Source of the DNA: Nitrospira sp. | GTDB lineage: Bacteria; Nitrospirota; Nitrospiria; Nitrospirales; Nitrospiraceae | Length of the DNA stretch: 10,000 nucleotides | Direction of reading: 5' to 3' | NCBI GenBank assembly: GCA_020216985.1 | Contig: JAIWOH010000011.1 | Location: forward strand, 1 to 10,000 | Part shown: positions 6,382-10,000 of the stretch, in pieces | Layout of the letters: each line of letters starts with the position of its first letter | Position numbering within the stretch: position 1 is the stretch's first letter | Notes under the pieces: generated by a model | Database searches by the model: none | The model's input: only the letters and a program-made list of their open reading frames with translations | Told to the model about the DNA's origin: nothing | Translations under genes and position numbers: made by a program

Positions 6382-8064
6382 CTAAGAAAGCCCGACAATC
6401 TCTCCACTGACCGGGTCCAGGTCGATTCGTTCCCCCGCAGGCTTCTTCGGCAGCCCCGGCATCAATTGAATCCCCGAACAAACGGCCGTGAGAAACCCGG
6501 CACCGGCCAGAATGCGCAATTCTTTGATAGGAACAATAAAGCCGGTCGGCCTTCCTTTCAGGCTGGGATCGTGAGACAACGAAAACGGCGTCTTGGCCAT
6601 ACAGATGGGCAGCCCTCCAAACCCCAAAACCTCGGCCCTCTCTATTTGTCGTTCCGCTTCCGGCTCAAAGACGACTCCCTCCGCCCCATACATCGTGGTC
6701 GCAATAGTCTCGATTTTCTTCCGAATCGGCCAGGATAGTTCGTAGAGATGATGAAACTGCGACGGCTGCCCGCAGGCTTTGACGACCGCAGCCGCCAGTT
6801 GCTCCGCCCCCTTGCCGCCATCCGCCCAATGCGTGGACAGGGCTGCATCGACGGCTCCCGCTTTGATCGACTCTTCCCGCACCCACTCTAATTCGGCCTG
6901 GGGATCGTCCTTGAACGCATTCACCGCCACCACCACCGGCACTCCGTGTCTCTTCACGTTCGCAATGTGCTGATTCAAGTTGGCAAACCCTTTTGCCAAG
7001 GCGTCTTGGTTTGGTCCCGTCAGGTCTGGCGGCAAGGGTGCGCCGGTCTTGGCCGGGCCGGCTCCTCCCTGGAGTTTCAACGCCCGCAAGGTCGCCACCA
7101 CGACCGCCAGGTCCGGTTTGAATCCCGATGCGCGGCACTTGATATTGAAAAACTTTTCGGCACCCAAGTCGCTCCCGAATCCTGCTTCGGTCACCACAAA
7201 ATCCGCGCACCGAAGGGCGATGGCGTCGGAGAGCACAGAACAGTTGCCGTGTGCGATGTTCCCGAACGGCCCCGTATGAACAAAGGCCGGCGTTCCTTCC
7301 AGCGTTTGGACCAGATTCGGAGCCAGCGCATCTTTTAACAAGACGGCCATCGAGCCGACGCAGCCTAGCTGTTCCGCGACGACGGCGGCACCCGATTTCG
7401 TCACTCCCACGACAATACGGCCAAGCCGTTCTTTCAAGTCCCGCGGGCTGTCGGCCAACGCCAATATCGCCATCACCTCGGATGCCTCCGTGATGACAAA
7501 TCGGCCTGGCCGTCCCCCGGCCTCCGCTCCAAGCCGAATCTCTCGGAGCGCACGGTCGCTGACCCCCAACGCCCGAGGCCAGAAAATACGATCGGTATCG
7601 ATGTCGCAGGCATTGCCGTGGAAGAGGTGATTGTCCAAAAACGCCGAGAGCAAATTGTGAGCGGCAGCCACGGCGTGCGCGTCCCCCGTCAAGTGGAGAT
7701 TGATGTCCGCCATGGGAACCACCTGCGCATATCCGCCTCCGGTTCCTCCCCCCTTGACCCCGAACACCGGTCCCAAGGAAGGCTGCCTGAGCGTCACGGC
7801 GGCCCGGTACCCCAGCCGGTGAAGCCCCATGGTCAGACCAATCGATGTGGTGGTTTTCCCTTCTCCCAACGGAGTCGGATTGATGGCCGTGACGAGAATG
7901 TATCGCCCCGCGCGCTTGGATCGTAATCGTTCCAGGGCATGGAGCGAAACTTTAGCCTTCAGCCGACCATAGGGGATCACTTCATCCGGAGAGAGCCCTA
8001 GATCTTGCGCGATGGCCTGCACCGGCCGAGGTCTGACCGATCTGGCGATTTCAAGATCGGTCAT
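6382..8064 (-). CDS. fhs: Formate-tetrahydrofolate ligase
   Basis: This 560-residue cytosolic enzyme makes 10-formyl-tetrahydrofolate from formate, tetrahydrofolate and ATP, feeding purine and one-carbon metabolism. The N-terminus MTDLEIARSVRPRPVQAIA and the following helix are typical. The nucleotide-binding loop PTPLGEGKTTT is at 64-73. The family signature RQPSLGPVFGVKGGGTGGG (93-111) and AQVVPMADINLHLTGD (113-128) follow. Later segments include TGPFGNIAHGNCSVL, VTEAGFGSDLGAEKFFNIKCR, VVVAVNAFKDD and, near the end, FLTAVCSGIQLMPGLPKKPAGERID. The length matches the usual size of about 555-560 residues for monofunctional enzymes. The gene converges with hflC and lies 179 bases downstream of the M23 gene on the same strand. 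No good ribosome binding site is visible before the ATG at 8064, but the N-terminal match supports that start. FolD is not in the window. Confidence 0.97.
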   Translation of the reverse strand: MTDLEIARSVRPRPVQAIAQDLGLSPDEVIPYGRLKAKVSLHALERLRSKRAGRYILVTAINPTPLGEGKTTTSIGLTMGLHRLGYRAAVTLRQPSLGPVFGVKGGGTGGGYAQVVPMADINLHLTGDAHAVAAAHNLLSAFLDNHLFHGNACDIDTDRIFWPRALGVSDRALREIRLGAEAGGRPGRFVITEASEVMAILALADSPRDLKERLGRIVVGVTKSGAAVVAEQLGCVGSMAVLLKDALAPNLVQTLEGTPAFVHTGPFGNIAHGNCSVLSDAIALRCADFVVTEAGFGSDLGAEKFFNIKCRASGFKPDLAVVVATLRALKLQGGAGPAKTGAPLPPDLTGPNQDALAKGFANLNQHIANVKRHGVPVVVAVNAFKDDPQAELEWVREESIKAGAVDAALSTHWADGGKGAEQLAAAVVKACGQPSQFHHLYELSWPIRKKIETIATTMYGAEGVVFEPEAERQIERAEVLGFGGLPICMAKTPFSLSHDPSLKGRPTGFIVPIKELRILAGAGFLTAVCSGIQLMPGLPKKPAGERIDLDPVSGEIVGLS

Positions 8065-8243
8065 GGTACGGGTCTGATCGGAGAAATTTCAGGAAAGAGA
8101 TCATCGCAGAGAAGAAATCCGCCTGCATCATTCGCTTCGTTGGAGGCCGACTCACCTTTCCTCTTCGTCCCTGGCACTCAGTCTTATACGGGAGAAGGAA
8201 AAGAATCGTCGTATGAGGGAACAGGAAACGAGCGGTCGCGGGG

Positions 8244-9278
8244 CTACTCCAAAATATACTTCAGCGGATCAAGAGTTTGACCGTTCACCTTCACCATATA
8301 ATGCAGGTGAGGCCCGGTCGACAGTCCTGTACTCCCTACTAATCCCACAACGTCTCCGCGATTGACTCGCTGCCCTTCCTTGACGAGCGACTTGGCCAAG
8401 TGACCATACAAGGTCTCTATTCCAAACCCATGATCCAACTTGACGATATTGCCGAGCTTCGGATCATATGCCGCCAGGATGACTCTGCCCTGAGCCGTCG
8501 CTTGAACGGGGGCATTGGGAGCAGCCCCAATATCCAGGCCATCATGCCAACTCAGTTTCTCGGTAAAAGGAGAAATGCGCGGGCCAAACCCCGAAGTCAC
8601 CCACCCTTTGACCGGCCAAATCGAGGGCGTCGCAGCCCAGCGAGATGAGCGCTGCTCGGCTGCTTGAGACAATTCGCTCAAAATTTGTTCCTGAACGCTC
8701 GCTTCCTTTGATAGCCATTCCAAACTCTCTTTCACGGATGTAGCAAGACGGGTATTTTCCAGATGCTCGGCGTCGATTGCAGCAGAATGGTTGTGCTTCG
8801 CTTCACCATCTAGTAGAGTAGTGCGCGGAGACCCAGCCGGCGGTTCTCCAACCTCCGAAAGTCCTCCACCCATTGCTTGACCTTCCTCTGGCAGAGGAAC
8901 GTCTTCTCCACCACGTCCGTTGACCATATCTCCGGTTTGAGGCACTTCGATACCAAGCATCACTCGGAGCCGTTGATTGACCTCTTTCATAGCAACCAGT
9001 CGTTTCTTGAGGTCTTCAACGGCAGAGGAAAACGCTGCCGTTTGCTCTCGAGCACTCATGGCTTCGGCGCGGAATGCCGCCAATTCCCAGACCTCTCTGG
9101 TTCTCATAACGTAGTGGGAAATGACGAGAAAATCGGCCAAGAGCAGCACGCAACAGACGATGGTAAGAGTTCGAACCAGTTTTCTGGGAAAGTTCAATCT
9201 GATAGGCTTTGCCGTCGATCCGCGGAAGATGACAACGGTGTACGCCTCGCTGCTTTCATGGCTGCTTGTCTGAGGCAT
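8244..9278 (-). CDS. Membrane-anchored M23 (LytM-type) peptidase
   Basis: The product has 344 residues, a cell-envelope protein with a short cytoplasmic N-terminus and one transmembrane anchor (about 37-55, LTIVCCVLLLADFLVIS). A coiled-coil region (about 62-110) with ALEDLKK-like heptads is followed by a low-complexity Gly/Pro/Glu linker (about 115-160), a second helical part (about 168-210) and the M23 domain (about 220-344). Zinc and catalytic residues are all present: H245 and D249 in WHDGLDIG, H293 in YGHL, and H324 and H326 in GPHLHY. It is therefore probably an active peptidoglycan endopeptidase rather than a degenerate EnvC/NlpD-type activator, though a role in septal or envelope turnover is inference. 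ATG 9278 is preferred over the GTG at 9287 because AAGGAG lies eight bases before the ATG but abuts the GTG. A good promoter is seen at 9329-9357. Confidence 0.9.
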   Translation of the reverse strand: MPQTSSHESSEAYTVVIFRGSTAKPIRLNFPRKLVRTLTIVCCVLLLADFLVISHYVMRTREVWELAAFRAEAMSAREQTAAFSSAVEDLKKRLVAMKEVNQRLRVMLGIEVPQTGDMVNGRGGEDVPLPEEGQAMGGGLSEVGEPPAGSPRTTLLDGEAKHNHSAAIDAEHLENTRLATSVKESLEWLSKEASVQEQILSELSQAAEQRSSRWAATPSIWPVKGWVTSGFGPRISPFTEKLSWHDGLDIGAAPNAPVQATAQGRVILAAYDPKLGNIVKLDHGFGIETLYGHLAKSLVKEGQRVNRGDVVGLVGSTGLSTGPHLHYMVKVNGQTLDPLKYILE

Positions 9279-9328
9279 GGTGTTCACTCCTTCATGCTTG
9301 GGGTGACCCAGTCGCTCGGAGCGGCGTC

Positions 9329-9357
9329 AGTCTACCCATCCCGGTCTCTTGGGTCAA
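9329..9357 (-). promoter_or_regulatory. Sigma-70-like promoter for the M23 peptidase gene
   Basis: On the minus strand TTGACC (9357-9352) is followed after exactly 17 bases by TAGACT (9334-9329), with five and four matches to consensus. Transcription would begin near 9322, giving a leader of about 43 bases that includes the AAGGAG site. The promoter lies between cutA and the peptidase gene, so the latter need not depend on cutA transcription. Confidence 0.5.
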
Positions 9358-9427
9358 CCCTCCTTTGTCGGTATTTGAGCGAAAGAACTTGCGATCCATG
9401 CTCATATCCAGTACGTTTCCCCATCAT

Positions 9428-9754
9428 CTAGGAGGTTTCTTGCCTCACCCACTCAAGATACTGTGGTAATCCATTTTTTATCGGTAGTGCAATAATTTCC
9501 GGCACTTTGTATGGATGAATCTGCTGAATCGCCTGCTGGAGAGACGAGAACTTGTCCGCCGTCGTTTTCAACAAGAGAAGAACCTCTCGTTCCTTAACCA
9601 ATTTCCCTTCCCACCAATAAGTGGACTCTGCACCGGCAACTGTCGTGGCACAGGCGGCAAGATGACTTTCGACGACCCGCTCAACCAGCCGATCTGCTTC
9701 TTCTTGATTAGGTGCTGTCACCAGAACAACCAGCACTCCTTTGGATTCACTCAT
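9428..9754 (-). CDS. cutA: CutA-type divalent-cation tolerance protein
   Basis: This 108-residue protein matches the CutA1 family along its whole length. It starts with a beta strand (GVLVVLVTAPNQEEA, 6-20). LAACATT (32-38) has the conserved cysteine C35, YWWEGKLV is at 46-53, LLLLKTT at 59-65, HPYKVPEIIALPI at 80-92, and YLEWV at 99-103. CutA1 proteins form very stable trimers with a fold like PII signalling proteins. In E. coli the gene was linked to copper tolerance, but its molecular role is still unclear and many homologues have no proven metal function. Here it is a single gene upstream of the M23 peptidase on the minus strand, separated from it by 149 bases holding that gene's promoter. 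No strong ribosome binding site is seen. It is not next to a metal efflux system, so a role in metal resistance is not implied by context. Confidence 0.95.
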   Translation of the reverse strand: MSESKGVLVVLVTAPNQEEADRLVERVVESHLAACATTVAGAESTYWWEGKLVKEREVLLLLKTTADKFSSLQQAIQQIHPYKVPEIIALPIKNGLPQYLEWVRQETS

Positions 9755-10000
9755 TGGGTCATCTTCGTTAAATCGTCTTTTAGTGATAAATCTCTGACAT
9801 CTATATGAAACAGCTTTGCCCTTCCTGGGTATCCAGTTCTTTCCATCAGAATGACGAGCAACATCCGTGCCTTTTTGCTAAAGGTGGAATATTTATAAAC
9901 ATTTGTTTATCAAGCAGTTAGAAATTTTTTCCGGATATCAATCACCACGGATGACAAAAATTGTTTGTTTTTGCCTTCAAGTTGGAACAGTCCGATCAAA
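9755..10000. other. AT-rich intergenic edge with a 16-bp palindrome
   Basis: No coding frame with support is seen from the cutA start to the right edge. The stretch is visibly richer in A and T than the rest of the window. It contains ATAAACA-TT-TGTTTAT (9895-9910), a two-fold symmetric site of the kind bound by dimeric regulators, and nearby T-rich runs (9926-9931, 9961-9972). It probably includes the upstream region of cutA and perhaps of a gene beyond the window. Confidence 0.55.

Noticed and set aside
8065..8243. Promoter or RNA gene between the M23 gene and fhs
   Set aside because: A TATAAG-like hexamer is present on the minus strand, but no matching -35 box at a good distance and no convincing structured RNA or terminator was seen.
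9279..9287. GTG start at 9287 for the M23 peptidase
   Set aside because: The purine-rich AAGGAG directly abuts this GTG but is ideally spaced, eight bases, from the ATG at 9278.

Overview
The window is bacterial chromosomal DNA of moderately high GC. It holds eight intact genes and one broken one. The gene set (an ArsM/ArsS pair, a PiT permease, HflK/HflC, a monofunctional formate-tetrahydrofolate ligase, an anchored M23 peptidase and CutA) and the style of the proteins would fit a Nitrospira-like or related deep-branching Gram-negative bacterium. That placement is an impression from the sequence only.

Layout. Positions 1-532 carry the C-terminal part of a KAP-family P-loop NTPase gene, interrupted by an in-frame TAG at 203-205, so it looks like a decaying gene whose start lies off the left edge. 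A 348-base stretch without a convincing gene (533-880) follows, with small hairpins and a weak promoter candidate. Next come three plus-strand genes: an ArsM-type arsenite methyltransferase (881-2068), the radical SAM protein ArsS (2069-3109) and a PiT-type phosphate permease (3196-4323). ArsM and ArsS abut with no spacer and are almost surely co-translated. Together they form the known core of arsenosugar synthesis, and the permease could move phosphate or its analogue arsenate. A well-formed promoter (4354-4382) then starts the hflK-hflC pair (4411-6335), which overlaps by four bases and encodes a membrane SPFH complex.

From about 6336 the orientation flips. On the minus strand, read from the right, lie cutA (9428-9754), a membrane-anchored M23 peptidase (8244-9278) with its own promoter, and fhs (6382-8064), which converges on hflC. 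The right edge (9755-10000) is AT-rich, has no gene, and contains a sharp 16-bp palindrome.

Most of the window is ordinary housekeeping. The parts most worth a second look are the ArsM protein, which carries a tandem duplication of a roughly 44-residue C-terminal module and a Cys-rich tail, and the amber-interrupted KAP gene beside the arsenic cluster. No CRISPR array, insertion sequence, tRNA or rRNA was seen.
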